Assembly: GCA_030041195.1 (NCBI GenBank)
Contig: JASHOI010000106.1
Coordinates: forward strand, 1-46,128
From: Streptosporangiaceae bacterium
Lineage (GTDB): Bacteria > Actinomycetota > Actinomycetes > Streptosporangiales > Streptosporangiaceae
Length of the DNA: 46,128 nt
Direction: 5' to 3'
Below the pieces are notes generated by a model. It was not told the DNA's origin. It saw only the letters and a program-made list of their open reading frames with translations, and made no database searches. How positions within the stretch are numbered: the first letter of the stretch is position 1; each line of letters begins with the position of its first letter. Of this stretch, positions 1 through 9,109 are shown one piece after another. The position numbers and the translations under genes were made by a program.

Positions 1-187
1 TCCTTGTGCCGCCAGGCGATCCGCCCGGCCCGGCCGTCGGCGGGCGGCGCGCCGCCTCCTCCCGCCGCAATGAACCCCGGGCAGCCGCGTGCCGCGTGGC
101 GCACGGCTCCACCGGCCGCGCCTCGTTACGGTGCTTTGCGGGGAATTGGCGGCGCGGCACCGCGCCGGTCAGGCGAGGAGGACCTTC

Positions 188-1021
188 GTGCGCAGCAGGC
201 GGTACGGCCAGGACGTGCTCGCGGGGCGGCAGCGCCCCGGGCCGCGTCAGCTTCCGCAGGTCCCGGCCGAACGCGGGCTGGTCGTGGAGGACTCGGCCGC
301 CGAGTTCTGCGGTGCGGTGGTGTTCTGCGAGAAGGACGCGGTCACGCTGGAGGACGGCCGTGGCAGGCGCCGGGTGTTCCCGCTCGGCCCGGCCCCCTTC
401 CTGCTGGAAGGCAGGCCGGTGCGGCTGGTCAGGCCGAGCCCGGTGGCCGGCCGCGCGGCCGCCGCGCCCGCGCGGACGGCGTCCGGGTCGATCGCGGCCC
501 CGCCCAGCCGGGCCAAGGTCGCCAAGGCGAGCCGGATCTACGTCGAGGGCCGGCACGACGCCGAGCTCGTCGAGAAGATCTGGGGCGACGACCTGCGGGA
601 CGTCGGGGTGGTCGTGGAGTACCTCGAGGGCATCGACGGCCTGCCGGCCATCGTCGCGGGCTTCTCCCCCGGGCCGGACCGCAGGCTCGGCGTGCTCGTC
701 GATCACCTGGTCGGCGGGTCGAAGGAGACCAGGATCGCGGCGCAGGTGCGGTCGCCGCACGTGCTGATCGTCGGGCACCCGTTCATCGACGTCTGGGCGG
801 CGGTCAAGCCGTCTGTGCTCGGCATCCCCGGCTGGCCGCGGGTGCCTCCCGGCCGGCCCTGGAAGGAGGGCGTGCTCGCCGCGATCGGCTGGCCGCCGAA
901 CACCGCGGCCGCCTGGCAGCGGATCCTCCGCTCGGTCACCAGCTTCACCGACCTGGAGCCCGAATTCCTGGGCCGGGTCGAGGAGCTGATCGACTTCGTC
1001 ACGGCTCCCGGCAGCGGCTGA
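188..1021 (+). CDS. DUF3097 family protein, Toprim-like
   Basis: Conserved actinobacterial protein of unknown function, about 277 residues. The GTG start at 188 is chosen over an in-frame ATG at 89 because GAGGAGG at 175-181 gives ideal spacing and because the family usually begins with a segment like RSRRYGQDVLAG. The second half carries a segment beginning YVEGRHDAE and, further on, GVLVDHLVGGSKE. An acidic residue after a hydrophobic strand followed by a D-x-x motif resembles a Toprim fold (nucleotidyl transfer or nuclease), but this is inference from pattern only. Family membership is recognised by the whole-length match to remembered DUF3097 proteins; no biochemical role is established that I know of. 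It stands alone, convergent with the MocR-type gene 9 bp downstream. Confidence 0.85.
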   Translation: MRSRRYGQDVLAGRQRPGPRQLPQVPAERGLVVEDSAAEFCGAVVFCEKDAVTLEDGRGRRRVFPLGPAPFLLEGRPVRLVRPSPVAGRAAAAPARTASGSIAAPPSRAKVAKASRIYVEGRHDAELVEKIWGDDLRDVGVVVEYLEGIDGLPAIVAGFSPGPDRRLGVLVDHLVGGSKETRIAAQVRSPHVLIVGHPFIDVWAAVKPSVLGIPGWPRVPPGRPWKEGVLAAIGWPPNTAAAWQRILRSVTSFTDLEPEFLGRVEELIDFVTAPGSG

Positions 1022-1030
1022 GGCCGGCCG

Positions 1031-2434
1031 CTACCCGGCCGTCACTGCCAGTGCCAGCCGCCGGACGCCTTCGTGCAGGTCCTCGGGCCGCGCTGCGGCG
1101 GCGAAGCTGAGCCGGATGAACGGCGCGGGCGACTCGGCCGGGTGGAAGCTGTGACCGGGGCTGATCACGACCCCGTGCCGGGCAGCCCGGGCGGCCAGCT
1201 GGTCCTCGGCGACCTGGCCGGGCACGCGCACCCACAGGCACACGCCTCCCCTCGGCAGCACCGGGATCGTGAACTGCGGTATGCGCTGCTGCAGGGCCAG
1301 CGCCAGCGTCGACCGCCGGGCGGCCAGCGTGCGGGCCAGGTTTGCCAGGTGCCGGGGCCACGCGGGCGAGCTGACGAGTTCCAGCGCGGTCTCCTGGAGC
1401 GGCCTGCTGACAAAGAAGTCGTCGACGACCCGGACGGCCCGCAGCCGCCTGGCGACCGGCCCGCGGGCGATGAGCGCGCCGATGCGCAGGGACGGTGACG
1501 CCGGCTTGGTCAGCGACGTGAGGTGAACGACCCGGCCGTCGGTGTCCTCGGTGATCAGCGGCGGCGGGGCCGGCCGCTCGTGCGCGAGGTACCTGCCGTA
1601 GTCGTCCTCGACGACGAACGCCCCCGCCGACGCGGCCACCGCGAGAACCTCGGGCCGCCGCTCGGCGGACAGCACCACGCCGGTCGGGTTCTGGAACGTG
1701 GGCTGGCAGTAGACAGCGCGCGCGCCGGTGGCCGCGAACGCCTGGGCAAGGGCGTCCGGCCGGATCCCGTCGCGGTCGACGGGCACCGGCACGATGCGGA
1801 TCCCCGCCGACGCGGCCACCGCCAGCGCACCCGGATAGGTCGGCGACTCGACCAGCAGCACCTCGCCGGCTGGCACCAGCGCCCGGAACGCGGCGGCGAG
1901 GGCACCCTGGGCACCGGCGGTGACGATCACGTCGGCCGCGTCGATCTGACCGCCGATGCCGCGGGCGAACCAGGCCCGCAGCCCGTCGATGCCGGTCACC
2001 GGCGGCCGCTGCCAGGCGTCGGGCCGCCGCCCGGCCCTGGCCATGGCCGCGGCCAGCGCCCTGATCGGCAGCAGTGACGGGTGCGGGTACCCGCTGGCCA
2101 GCGGAATCTCGCCGGCAGGCGGCTCCTCCAGCGACACCAGCACGCCGCTGGCACTGGTGCGGCGCTCGCCGAGTGCCAGGGTCTGCCAGGAGAAGTCGGG
2201 CGCATGCCCGGCGCTGGCCACCGCCCGAGCGGCCACAAAGCTGCCCTCGCCCGGCCGGGTGATCACCACCCCCTCCGAGACCAGCGCGGCCAGCGCCCGG
2301 GATACGGTCACCGGGCTGACGCCGAGCCGGCGGGTGAACTCCCGCGTTGACGGCAGCCGTTCCCCGGCCCGGCGGCTCGCGGCCTCCGCCCGGATCGCGC
2401 CGGCCACCGTCGCCACCCTGCTGTCGCCCGTCAC
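1031..2434 (-). CDS. MocR-type regulator (GntR wHTH + aminotransferase domain)
   Basis: PLP-dependent transcription regulator, 467 residues. An N-terminal GntR winged helix (about residues 1-70, including LPSTREFTRRLGVSPVTVSR) is joined by a linker to a class-I aminotransferase-like domain containing the presumed PLP lysine in TSLTKPA. Family members sense pyridoxal phosphate or amino compounds and often control a divergent gene. GTG at 2434 is preferred because GGGAGGGG lies just upstream on the minus strand; the ATG at 2461 has no ribosome site and would add nine residues. It is divergent from an EamA exporter, with a perfect 42-bp palindrome between the two. PdxR (activator of pyridoxal phosphate synthesis) is one possibility, but no pdx genes are here, so control of the neighbouring exporter is more likely. 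Confidence 0.9.
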   Translation of the reverse strand: MTGDSRVATVAGAIRAEAASRRAGERLPSTREFTRRLGVSPVTVSRALAALVSEGVVITRPGEGSFVAARAVASAGHAPDFSWQTLALGERRTSASGVLVSLEEPPAGEIPLASGYPHPSLLPIRALAAAMARAGRRPDAWQRPPVTGIDGLRAWFARGIGGQIDAADVIVTAGAQGALAAAFRALVPAGEVLLVESPTYPGALAVAASAGIRIVPVPVDRDGIRPDALAQAFAATGARAVYCQPTFQNPTGVVLSAERRPEVLAVAASAGAFVVEDDYGRYLAHERPAPPPLITEDTDGRVVHLTSLTKPASPSLRIGALIARGPVARRLRAVRVVDDFFVSRPLQETALELVSSPAWPRHLANLARTLAARRSTLALALQQRIPQFTIPVLPRGGVCLWVRVPGQVAEDQLAARAARHGVVISPGHSFHPAESPAPFIRLSFAAAARPEDLHEGVRRLALAVTAG

Positions 2435-2461
2435 GGTCCCCTCCCGCCTACGTCGGCGCAT

Positions 2462-2503
2462 CGGTTCGGATTTGTCCGGTGCGCACCGGACAAATCCGAA
2501 CCG
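2462..2503. promoter_or_regulatory. 42-bp perfect palindrome, candidate MocR operator
   Basis: Every base from 2462 to 2482 pairs with 2503 to 2483: 21-bp arms, no spacer, no mismatch. The inner arm reads TTCGGATTTGTCCGGTGC and its complement follows. It lies 27 bp upstream of the MocR start and about 160 bp before the exporter, in the divergent promoter region. Such length and perfection suggest a two-dimer operator or a cruciform-prone site rather than a terminator, since no gene ends here. Confidence 0.8.
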
Positions 2504-2663
2504 CTATCGCCTGGCTTCCCTTTCGGCCCCCGCCGGGGTCGCTGCCGACGATACTGCTATCCTTTTGTATGAGGGAACAGAGTAGCGGTATCACCAGTTT
2601 CGGAGTACCACTGGCTGCGCGGGTTCGCCGGGTACCGGCTGCGACCGCCGCGCGGACCGGGTG

Positions 2664-3491
2664 ATGCCGACCGCAGCACTGGTCCTGGCGCTGCTGTCGG
2701 CGGTGTCGAGTGCGCTGTGGAACCTGCTGGTCAAGCAGTCACGCGACACCGAGGCGGTGACCGCGGTGGCGCTCGCGATCGGCGTGATCCTGTTCTTGCC
2801 GTCGCTGGCGTTCGGCCACATCCCGGTTGCGGCGTGGCCGTACATCGGCGCGTCCGCGGTCCTGGAATTCACCTACTTCGCGCTCCTTGCCAGGGCCTAC
2901 CGCCGGGCCGAGCTGAGCCTCGTGTTCCCGCTCGCCCGCGGCGCCGCGCCGGTGCTCGTGCTGCTGATCGGGCTGGTCGCGCTGCACGCGCCGGCCACGG
3001 CCGGCGAACTTGCCGGGGTGCTGCTGGTCGCGGCCGGAGCCACGGCCGTGCGCGGCGTCAAGATGGCGGGCGGGCTGGCCGACACCGGCATCGCCCTGCT
3101 GATCGCCGTCTGCATCGCCGGCTACACCCTGGTCGACTCCCGCGGGGTGAGGCTGGCCAGCCCCACCGCCTACCTCGAGGTCGTCATGGGCCTGCTCGTG
3201 CTGCCCTATCTCGCGCTGGTGGCCAGGGCCAGGGGCCTGCAACCGCTGCGCCGCGAACTGCGGCCGCGGACCGCGGTCATCGGCATCTGCGCCATCGGCG
3301 GCTATGACCTGGTCCTGTACGGGCTGCGGCTCGCTGCCGCGGCACCCGTGGCCGCGGTGCGCGAGTCCAGCGTCGTGATCGGCACCGCCCTGGCCGCGAT
3401 CGTGCTGCGCGAGCGAGTCGGCCCGGCGCGGTTCTTCGGCGCCTGCCTGGTCGCGGCCGGCGTCACCGTCCTGGCCTTCGCCGGTTCCTGA
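2664..3491 (+). CDS. EamA/DMT-superfamily transporter
   Basis: Integral membrane protein of about 275 residues with ten predicted hydrophobic segments in two EamA halves, starting with ALVLALLSAVSSALWNLLVK. Family members export amino acids or other metabolites. Start is ATG 2664 (GTG 2661 is equally possible); no clear ribosome site is seen. It is divergent from the MocR-type gene, so it is the obvious target of that regulator and may export an amino-group metabolite sensed through PLP chemistry; this is inference. Its TGA stop (3489-3491) directly abuts the nadC stop on the other strand (TGATCA), leaving no intergenic DNA. Confidence 0.88.
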   Translation: MPTAALVLALLSAVSSALWNLLVKQSRDTEAVTAVALAIGVILFLPSLAFGHIPVAAWPYIGASAVLEFTYFALLARAYRRAELSLVFPLARGAAPVLVLLIGLVALHAPATAGELAGVLLVAAGATAVRGVKMAGGLADTGIALLIAVCIAGYTLVDSRGVRLASPTAYLEVVMGLLVLPYLALVARARGLQPLRRELRPRTAVIGICAIGGYDLVLYGLRLAAAAPVAAVRESSVVIGTALAAIVLRERVGPARFFGACLVAAGVTVLAFAGS

Positions 3492-4376
3492 TCAAGCCAT
3501 GTCCAGGCCGAGGTCGAGGGCTGGGCTCGAGTGGGTGAGCGCGCCGACCGCTATGTAGTCGACGCCCGTTTCCGCCACCGCACGCGCCGTGTCAAGGCGC
3601 AGCCCGCCGCTGGCCTCGAGCCGCACCGGCGGGCGCTCCCGCGCGAGCGCGACCGCGGCGCGCAGGTCGGCCAGGCCCATGTTGTCGAGCAGGATGAGCC
3701 CGGCGTCCGTGGCCAGCGCCTCGCGGACCTGGTCCAGGGTGTCGCACTCGACCTCGAGCGGCAGGCCGGGCGCGGCCTCGCGTACCGCCAGGATCGCCGC
3801 GGCGATCCCGCCGGCCGCGGCCACGTGGTTGTCCTTGATCAGCGCGGCGTCACCGAGCCCCATACGGTGGTTGATCCCGCCGCCGCAGCGCACCGCGTAC
3901 TTCTCGAGCTCGCGCAGCCCCGGCGTGGTCTTGCGGGTGTCGCGCACCGAGCACCCGGTGCCCGCGACCGCGTCAACCCACGCGCGCGTTGCGGTGGCCA
4001 CCCCGGACAGGTGCGTCAGGAAGTTGAGCATGGTCCGTTCGGCCCCGAGCATCTCCCGCAGCGGCGCGGCGATCCGCAGCACCTCGGTGCCCCGGCCGAT
4101 CCGGTCGCCGTCGCCGCACAGCGGCTCGGCGGCACCGGCCGGCACCCCGGCGGCGTCGAGCACGGCAAGGGCGACCGGGAGCCCGGCCAGCACCCCTGGC
4201 TGGCGGGCCACCACTCCGGCCACGGCGAGCGCGCCGGGAGCGGCCGTCGCCGCTGAGGTGACGTCGGGCCCGTAGCGGAGGTCCTCGGCGAGCGCGGCAC
4301 GGACGGTGCGTTCGGTGTCAGCCGGATCGAGCCCGGCGGCGAGCAGTCTCTCCGCGACCACCGCGTGCAGGCTCAC
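3492..4376 (-). CDS. nadC: Quinolinate phosphoribosyltransferase (decarboxylating)
   Basis: Last step of de novo NAD synthesis before NaMN adenylylation: quinolinate plus PRPP gives nicotinate mononucleotide, CO2 and PPi. The protein has 294 residues, normal for NadC. The PRPP/quinolinate-binding hallmark is present (TRKTTPGLRELEKYAV followed by GGGINHRMGL), as is the C-terminal barrel segment with EASGGL. The start is GTG 4376, whose last two bases are in the nadB stop (GTGA overlap), so translation is coupled to nadB. An upstream in-frame extension to 4523 is only the antisense of the nadB 3' end in an open frame. Third gene of the nadABC operon. Confidence 0.97.
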   Translation of the reverse strand: MSLHAVVAERLLAAGLDPADTERTVRAALAEDLRYGPDVTSAATAAPGALAVAGVVARQPGVLAGLPVALAVLDAAGVPAGAAEPLCGDGDRIGRGTEVLRIAAPLREMLGAERTMLNFLTHLSGVATATRAWVDAVAGTGCSVRDTRKTTPGLRELEKYAVRCGGGINHRMGLGDAALIKDNHVAAAGGIAAAILAVREAAPGLPLEVECDTLDQVREALATDAGLILLDNMGLADLRAAVALARERPPVRLEASGGLRLDTARAVAETGVDYIAVGALTHSSPALDLGLDMA

Positions 4377-6025
4377 GCGCGGGCCCCTGCCGTGGCCGGG
4401 GCCGCGCCCGCGACCGGCGGCTGCCCGTCCGCCACGATACGCACCAGGCCGTCGTCGACGCGCAGCACCGTATGGCGCGCGTGCCCGCCGGAGGCAGCCG
4501 GGACGTCGCGCCATCGATGGCATCCGCGGCTCTCGTCCCGGCTCAGGGCGGCGACCGTGACCAGAACCGAGACCGTGTGCAGGCTGGTCGCCTCGACCGT
4601 GGCGAGGTCAAGGACGTCGCCAGCGGGCGGTGCCTGCTGCAGCATCTCGAGCAGGTATTCCAGGCCCTCGCGGTCCCGCGCCACCCCGGCGTGCCGGGAC
4701 ATGGCCGCGGCGAGGAGCGGCCGGACGGCCGGGCTGACGCCCTGGCCCGCGGGCGGGCCGACGGCTTGCCCTGACGCGGGCCGCGGCAGGCTCTGCCCCA
4801 GCAGGTCGCCGACGCGGCCGCCCGCGATCAGGGCCTCGATCACGGAGTTCGACGCCAGCCGGTTCGCGCCGTGTACCCCGGTCGACGCGGCCTCCCCGAC
4901 GGCGAACAGGCCGGCGACCGAGGTGCGGCCGTCCATGTCGGCCTCGATGCCGCCGCAGGCGTAATGCGCGCCGGGTGCTACCGGGACCGGCTCGGTGACC
5001 GGGTCGATGCCCCGTGCCCGGCACAGCGCGGTCACCGTGGGGAAGTCCCGTTCGAGCACCGCCCGTCCCAGCCCGGTGGCGTCGAGCCACAGGTGATCGG
5101 CTGGCCCGTCGCCCTGGCTCATCCGCTGCTGCATCGCCGCCGACACCACATCCCTCGGAGCCAGGTCGCCGAGCGGGTGGCGCCCGGCCATGACCGGGAG
5201 GCCCGCCGCATCCACGAGCACCGCCCCGGCACCGCGCAGCGCCTCGGTGAGCAGCGGGCACTGGCCGCTGGACGCCTCCTGCCACAGCACGGTCGGGTGG
5301 AACTGCACGAACTCGACGTCGCGCAGCAGCGCTCCGGCGCGGGCCGCCAGCGCCAGGCCGTCGCCGGTGAGGCCGGCCGGGTTGGTGGTCGTGCCGAAGG
5401 CCTGGCCGAACCCGCCGGTGGCCAGGACCACCGCGCGCGCGGTCACCGTTTCCGGCCGCACCCGGCCGTCGGCGCCGGTCACGCCGACGCTCAGCCCGGC
5501 AACCGAGCCGCCCTGGCCGGCCAGCGCGTCGAGCGCGATAGCGCGGGTGCGGACGCGGACCGAGCTCGCGGCGAGGGCCTCCCGCAGCACCCGGTGCACC
5601 TCGGCGCCGATCGCGTCGCCTCCGGCGTGCACGATCCGGTTACGGCTGTGGCCTCCCTCGAGGTGCAGCTTGCTGCGCTCGAGCCGCGCGCCCAGCCCGG
5701 CCAGGCGGTCGATCGCGCCAGGGGCACCGGCCACCAGGGTGGCCACCGCCGCCGGGTCACACAGCCCGGCGCCCGCGTCCAGGGTGTCCCGCAGGTGCAG
5801 GGCCGGGCTGTCCCCGGGCCCGAGCGCGGCGGCCATGCCGCCCTGAGCCAGCGGCGTGGAGCCGCCGCCGATGTCTTCCTTGCTGATCAGGAGCACCGAC
5901 AGGCCGTGGCGGGCCGCGGCGAGGGCCGCGCTCATCCCGGCCGCGCCCGCTCCCACGACCAGCACGTCGGCGTCGCGTTCCGGGCCGTCATCCGGCCGGG
6001 GCAGGTAGCGGATCGCGGGGCTCAT
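4373..6025 (-). CDS. nadB: L-aspartate oxidase
   Basis: FAD enzyme oxidising L-aspartate to iminoaspartate, the substrate of NadA. 550 residues. The N-terminal Rossmann motif [11 protein letters not shown] and the FAD/substrate signature [14 protein letters not shown] are present, as are QFHPTVLW and the [10 protein letters not shown] segment near the end of the flavoprotein domain, followed by the helical C-terminal domain of the succinate dehydrogenase/fumarate reductase flavoprotein family. ATG 6025 overlaps the nadA stop (ATGA). The longer in-frame stretch to 6388 is nadA antisense frame noise. Middle gene of nadABC; cytoplasmic. Confidence 0.97.
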   Translation of the reverse strand: MSPAIRYLPRPDDGPERDADVLVVGAGAAGMSAALAAARHGLSVLLISKEDIGGGSTPLAQGGMAAALGPGDSPALHLRDTLDAGAGLCDPAAVATLVAGAPGAIDRLAGLGARLERSKLHLEGGHSRNRIVHAGGDAIGAEVHRVLREALAASSVRVRTRAIALDALAGQGGSVAGLSVGVTGADGRVRPETVTARAVVLATGGFGQAFGTTTNPAGLTGDGLALAARAGALLRDVEFVQFHPTVLWQEASSGQCPLLTEALRGAGAVLVDAAGLPVMAGRHPLGDLAPRDVVSAAMQQRMSQGDGPADHLWLDATGLGRAVLERDFPTVTALCRARGIDPVTEPVPVAPGAHYACGGIEADMDGRTSVAGLFAVGEAASTGVHGANRLASNSVIEALIAGGRVGDLLGQSLPRPASGQAVGPPAGQGVSPAVRPLLAAAMSRHAGVARDREGLEYLLEMLQQAPPAGDVLDLATVEATSLHTVSVLVTVAALSRDESRGCHRWRDVPAASGGHARHTVLRVDDGLVRIVADGQPPVAGAAPATAGARA

Positions 6026-7080
6026 TCCCCGGCCCCCGACGGAGTGCCGACGGAGATCATGGCCTGCACGGCGCGGCGGGCCCTGGCGGCGACGTCCGGG
6101 GCGACGCGCACCTCCGGCACGCCGTCGCGCAGGCACCGCAGCAGCGTCGCGGGCGTCGTCATCTTCATGAACCGGCACACCGCGTCCGGGTTGACCGGCT
6201 CCCAGCGCACCGCCGGGTTGGCCCGGCGGAGCTGGTGCAGCATGCCGGTCTCGGTGGCCACCAGCACCGCGGAGGCGGTGGTGCTGCGCGCGGCGTCCAG
6301 CATGCCCCCGGTGGACAGCACCCTGGTCCGGCCGGCCGGCAGGTCGCCCATTCCCGCCTGCCACAGCGCCCCGGTCGAGCAGCCGCATTCGGGGTGGATG
6401 AACAGCTCGGCGCCGGCCTCGGCCGCCACCTTCCGGCGCAGGTCATCCGGGCTGATGCCCGCGTGCACGTGGCATTCGCCGAGCCAGATGTGCATGTTCG
6501 CGCGGCCGGTCACGCGCTGCACGTGGGCGCCGAGGAACTGGTCGGGCAGAAACAGGATCTCCCGGTCCTCCGGCAGCGACGCCACGATCGCGGCCGCGTT
6601 GGCCGAGGTGCAGCACAGGTCGGACTCGGCCTTGACCTCGGCGCTGGTGTTGACGTACGCGACCACGACCGCGCCGGGATGCTCGGCCTTCCAGTCCCGC
6701 AGCTGCTGCGCGGTGATGCTGTCGGCGAGTGAGCAGCCCGCGCGCGCGTCCGGAATCAGCACGGTCCGGTCCGGGGCCAGGATCTTGGCGGTCTCGGCCA
6801 TGAAGTAGACGCCCGCGAACACGATCGTGCTGGCCGTGCTCGCCGCCGCGATCCGGGACAGGGCGAGCGAGTCGCCGACGTGATCGGCGACGTCCTGGAT
6901 CTGCGGAGCCTGGTAGTTGTGGGCCAGGATGACCGCGTCGCGGCGCGCCGCGAGCCGCCGGACCTGTTCCGCCCAGCCGGCCAGGCCGGACTCGTCCACG
7001 GTGCCGGCCTCGTTCACCTTGCCGGGCTTGTTCGCGCTGTCGGCGGCCACGTTGCCGTCGGCTGTTGAGGTGCTCGTCAT
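6022..7080 (-). CDS. nadA: Quinolinate synthase
   Basis: [4Fe-4S] enzyme condensing iminoaspartate with dihydroxyacetone phosphate to quinolinate. 352 residues. Three cysteines in the contexts expected for cluster ligands are visible: C116 ([10 protein letters not shown]), C203 (GECHVHAG) and C302 ([11 protein letters not shown]); the substrate motif HNYQ (residues 54-57) and HPEC (229-232) are also present. A ribosome site GAGAGGAG precedes ATG 7080. It is the first gene of nadABC. The 73-bp gap to the nrtR start holds a candidate NrtR operator that overlaps the likely -10 of this operon (TAGACT, complement of 7117-7122). Confidence 0.97.
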   Translation of the reverse strand: MTSTSTADGNVAADSANKPGKVNEAGTVDESGLAGWAEQVRRLAARRDAVILAHNYQAPQIQDVADHVGDSLALSRIAAASTASTIVFAGVYFMAETAKILAPDRTVLIPDARAGCSLADSITAQQLRDWKAEHPGAVVVAYVNTSAEVKAESDLCCTSANAAAIVASLPEDREILFLPDQFLGAHVQRVTGRANMHIWLGECHVHAGISPDDLRRKVAAEAGAELFIHPECGCSTGALWQAGMGDLPAGRTRVLSTGGMLDAARSTTASAVLVATETGMLHQLRRANPAVRWEPVNPDAVCRFMKMTTPATLLRCLRDGVPEVRVAPDVAARARRAVQAMISVGTPSGAGE

Positions 7081-7114
7081 CAGCAGCTCCTCTCACCGAT
7101 TAGGTTTTCGCCTC

Positions 7115-7129
7115 ATAGTCTAAAACTTG
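7115..7129. promoter_or_regulatory. Candidate NrtR operator between nadA and nrtR
   Basis: AGT (7117-7119), CTAAA, ACT (7125-7127) form a short dyad within ATAGTCTAAAACTTG. NrtR sites described in other bacteria are palindromes built around AGT...ACT, so it fits the family pattern, though the outer arms are imperfect. It overlaps the presumed nadA -10 and covers the -35 region of nrtR, as expected for co-repression. Confidence 0.55.
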
Positions 7130-7153
7130 TTCTGGCCACAGTATCATGCGAGC

Positions 7154-7927
7154 GTGCCCGAACATCAGCCGCCGGCCTCCGTTGCCGCCGGAACCGCGAT
7201 GAGCGAACGCGACGCGCGGTTCTGGCATGAGGCGCTTGCCGTGGTCCTGCAGGTACGCCCGGAGGGCCTGCACGCCCTGCTCTGGCAGCGCGGCGCGCCG
7301 CCGTTCGAGGGACGCTGGTCGCTGCCCGGGGGGCCACTCGGGGCAGACGAACGCCTCGGCACGTCGGCCGGGCGGCACCTGGCCGCCAAGGTCGATCTCA
7401 CCGACATCGCGCACCTGGAGCAGCTGGAAACCCGCAGCGATCCGGCGCGTGACCCCAGGGGCCGGGTCCTTGCCACGGCGTACCTGGCGCTGGTGTCCGC
7501 CGACGTCGAGCCGCGGGTACCGGCGGACACGGCCTGGCACCCGGTCGACGACCTGCCGCCGACCGCGTTCGACCACGGGTCGATCATCGAGTCGGCGCGC
7601 GAGCGGCTGCGGGCCAAGCTGTCGTACACCAACATCGGATTCGCCCTGGCGCCCGAGACGTTCACGATCGCTCAGCTCCGGGACATCTACGCGGCCGCGC
7701 TCGGCTACCCGGTATCAGCGACCAACCTGCAGCGCATCCTGACCCGCCGCGGGGTCATCGAGGCCACGCAGTCGGCCGCCCGGCCGACGGCGCTGGGCGG
7801 GAGGCCGGCGACGCTCTACCGGTTCGCCAGCCGGGTCCTCGTGGTCACCAACCCGTTCGCGGCGTTCCGCCCGCCCAGGATCGCTCAGCAGCCAGAGGAA
7901 ACGGTGCTGGCCTCCTGCGACCAGTAG
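7154..7927 (+). CDS. nrtR: NrtR-type Nudix-like repressor of NAD synthesis
   Basis: 257 residues: an N-terminal Nudix-fold domain and a C-terminal winged helix (from about FTIAQLRDIYAAALG) that binds DNA. Known NrtR proteins use the Nudix fold to sense ADP-ribose and release nad operators. The Nudix box here is clearly degenerate: in GX5EX7REUXEEXGU, residues G60, E66 and R74 remain but the three later glutamates are His, Ala and Lys (H75, A78, K79), so catalysis is unlikely, matching a sensor. GTG 7154 is chosen because TATCAT (7142-7147) lies 6 nt upstream, as for a leaderless mRNA; ATG 7199 is an alternative. Divergent from nadABC. The 3' end overlaps the convergent lipoprotein gene by 43 bp. 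Confidence 0.88.
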   Translation: MPEHQPPASVAAGTAMSERDARFWHEALAVVLQVRPEGLHALLWQRGAPPFEGRWSLPGGPLGADERLGTSAGRHLAAKVDLTDIAHLEQLETRSDPARDPRGRVLATAYLALVSADVEPRVPADTAWHPVDDLPPTAFDHGSIIESARERLRAKLSYTNIGFALAPETFTIAQLRDIYAAALGYPVSATNLQRILTRRGVIEATQSAARPTALGGRPATLYRFASRVLVVTNPFAAFRPPRIAQQPEETVLASCDQ

Positions 7928-8952
7928 CTCGGCAGCGCGCTGTACGGGTTGCCCGATGCTGCGGTCAGGTCGGTCACGAACAGGTGCCCGGCCCTGCGCT
8001 GCCTGGACAGGTTGATCGCGCTGGCCAGGTCGGACTGCGGGGTGTCGTGGACGACGTTCGCGAACTGGCTAGGCGAGTACTGGCTGATCCAGCTCGGGAC
8101 CTGATCCGAAAGATAGTCCGAGTACGAGCCCTCAAAGACCAGCACGACGTTTGCTATCGACATGAAGCTTGGATCCGGGTAAGAGCCCGGATTGAGCCAG
8201 ACAATGCCGCCGGAAATCGTCGACCGGACGTAGTTCGCGAGCGTCTGGTAATAGGAGAACTCGCTCGACGTCCCCTGGGTGAGGTCGAGGAAGATGCCAT
8301 TCACCCCGTACCACGACTTGTATTCGCTGATTTCGGTCTCGACCGAGCTGATAGCGCGCGCGCCGTATTCGGTGGACGAATAGCCAAGAACCGTGATGCC
8401 CGCGTCCTGTGCCTGCTTGACCAGGGTCTGGAAGTGCGACAACGGCGCGGTGCCCACGCCGTTGTCGACGTTCAGCAGCATGACGGTCGGATCGGGCGTG
8501 GTGCCGATGGCCTGGTCCCAGATGCTGCTCGAGTAGAAATAGGCCGGCACGAACGTGGACTGGCAGCCGCTGGCGGTCGGCGAACTCGAGCCCGAGCCCG
8601 AGCCGGGCTGGGACGGGGACGATTCCCCGGCGGCCTGCGCCGGGTTATCCACGGCGCTTTTCTTGTGCCGGTGCTTCTTGGCCTTTGGTGACGGGCTGGG
8701 AGTGGGCGACGGCGTGGGGGACGCCGATGCCTTCTTGGCGTGCGCTGCCGACAGCGTGGGCGCCGCCTTGGGTGCCGCGGTGCCACAGGCGGCAAGGGCC
8801 AGCGCCGGCACGGCCAGGGCCACGGTCACCCGCAGCATTATGGGAAGCCCGGTCAGGCCGCGCAATCCGCGGCCTCTTGTTCTCGGTGACATGCCAACGT
8901 CAGCCCCGCTCATCTGACCGCAAGCCGTAACAGAAGGTCCATTGCGCATCAT
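7885..8952 (-). CDS. Spherulin-4-like secreted lipoprotein
   Basis: 355 residues. The N-terminus holds a basic stretch, a hydrophobic segment (LRVTVALAVPALALA) and a lipobox LAAC, so the mature protein is probably lipid-anchored outside. A Pro/Ser/Lys-rich linker follows (SPTPSPTPSPSPKAKKHRHKK), then a domain with FVPAYFYSSSIWDQAI, TVMLLNVDNGVG, VLGYSSTEYGAR and WYGVNGIFLDL, which matches the spherulation-specific family 4 (spherulin 4) pattern, a predicted TIM-barrel glycosidase-like fold. Start 8952 is taken because AAGGA lies 7 nt upstream; ATG 8892 would give a more typical signal peptide. It overlaps nrtR tail-to-tail. Substrate unknown. Confidence 0.8.
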   Translation of the reverse strand: MMRNGPSVTACGQMSGADVGMSPRTRGRGLRGLTGLPIMLRVTVALAVPALALAACGTAAPKAAPTLSAAHAKKASASPTPSPTPSPSPKAKKHRHKKSAVDNPAQAAGESSPSQPGSGSGSSSPTASGCQSTFVPAYFYSSSIWDQAIGTTPDPTVMLLNVDNGVGTAPLSHFQTLVKQAQDAGITVLGYSSTEYGARAISSVETEISEYKSWYGVNGIFLDLTQGTSSEFSYYQTLANYVRSTISGGIVWLNPGSYPDPSFMSIANVVLVFEGSYSDYLSDQVPSWISQYSPSQFANVVHDTPQSDLASAINLSRQRRAGHLFVTDLTAASGNPYSALPSYWSQEASTVSSGC

Positions 8953-9109
8953 TGCTTATCCTTGGCAGGCGGCGGAGTCGAACAGCACGATCTACAGATA
9001 TACGGCTTATGTAACGACTGGGCGATTCATGCTTGAAATGCGGTGGCCAAGCACATCGGGGCAGATGCGGCCGGTGATCTTCCGGCCGGGCGCTGGTTAG
9101 GCTTCGGGT

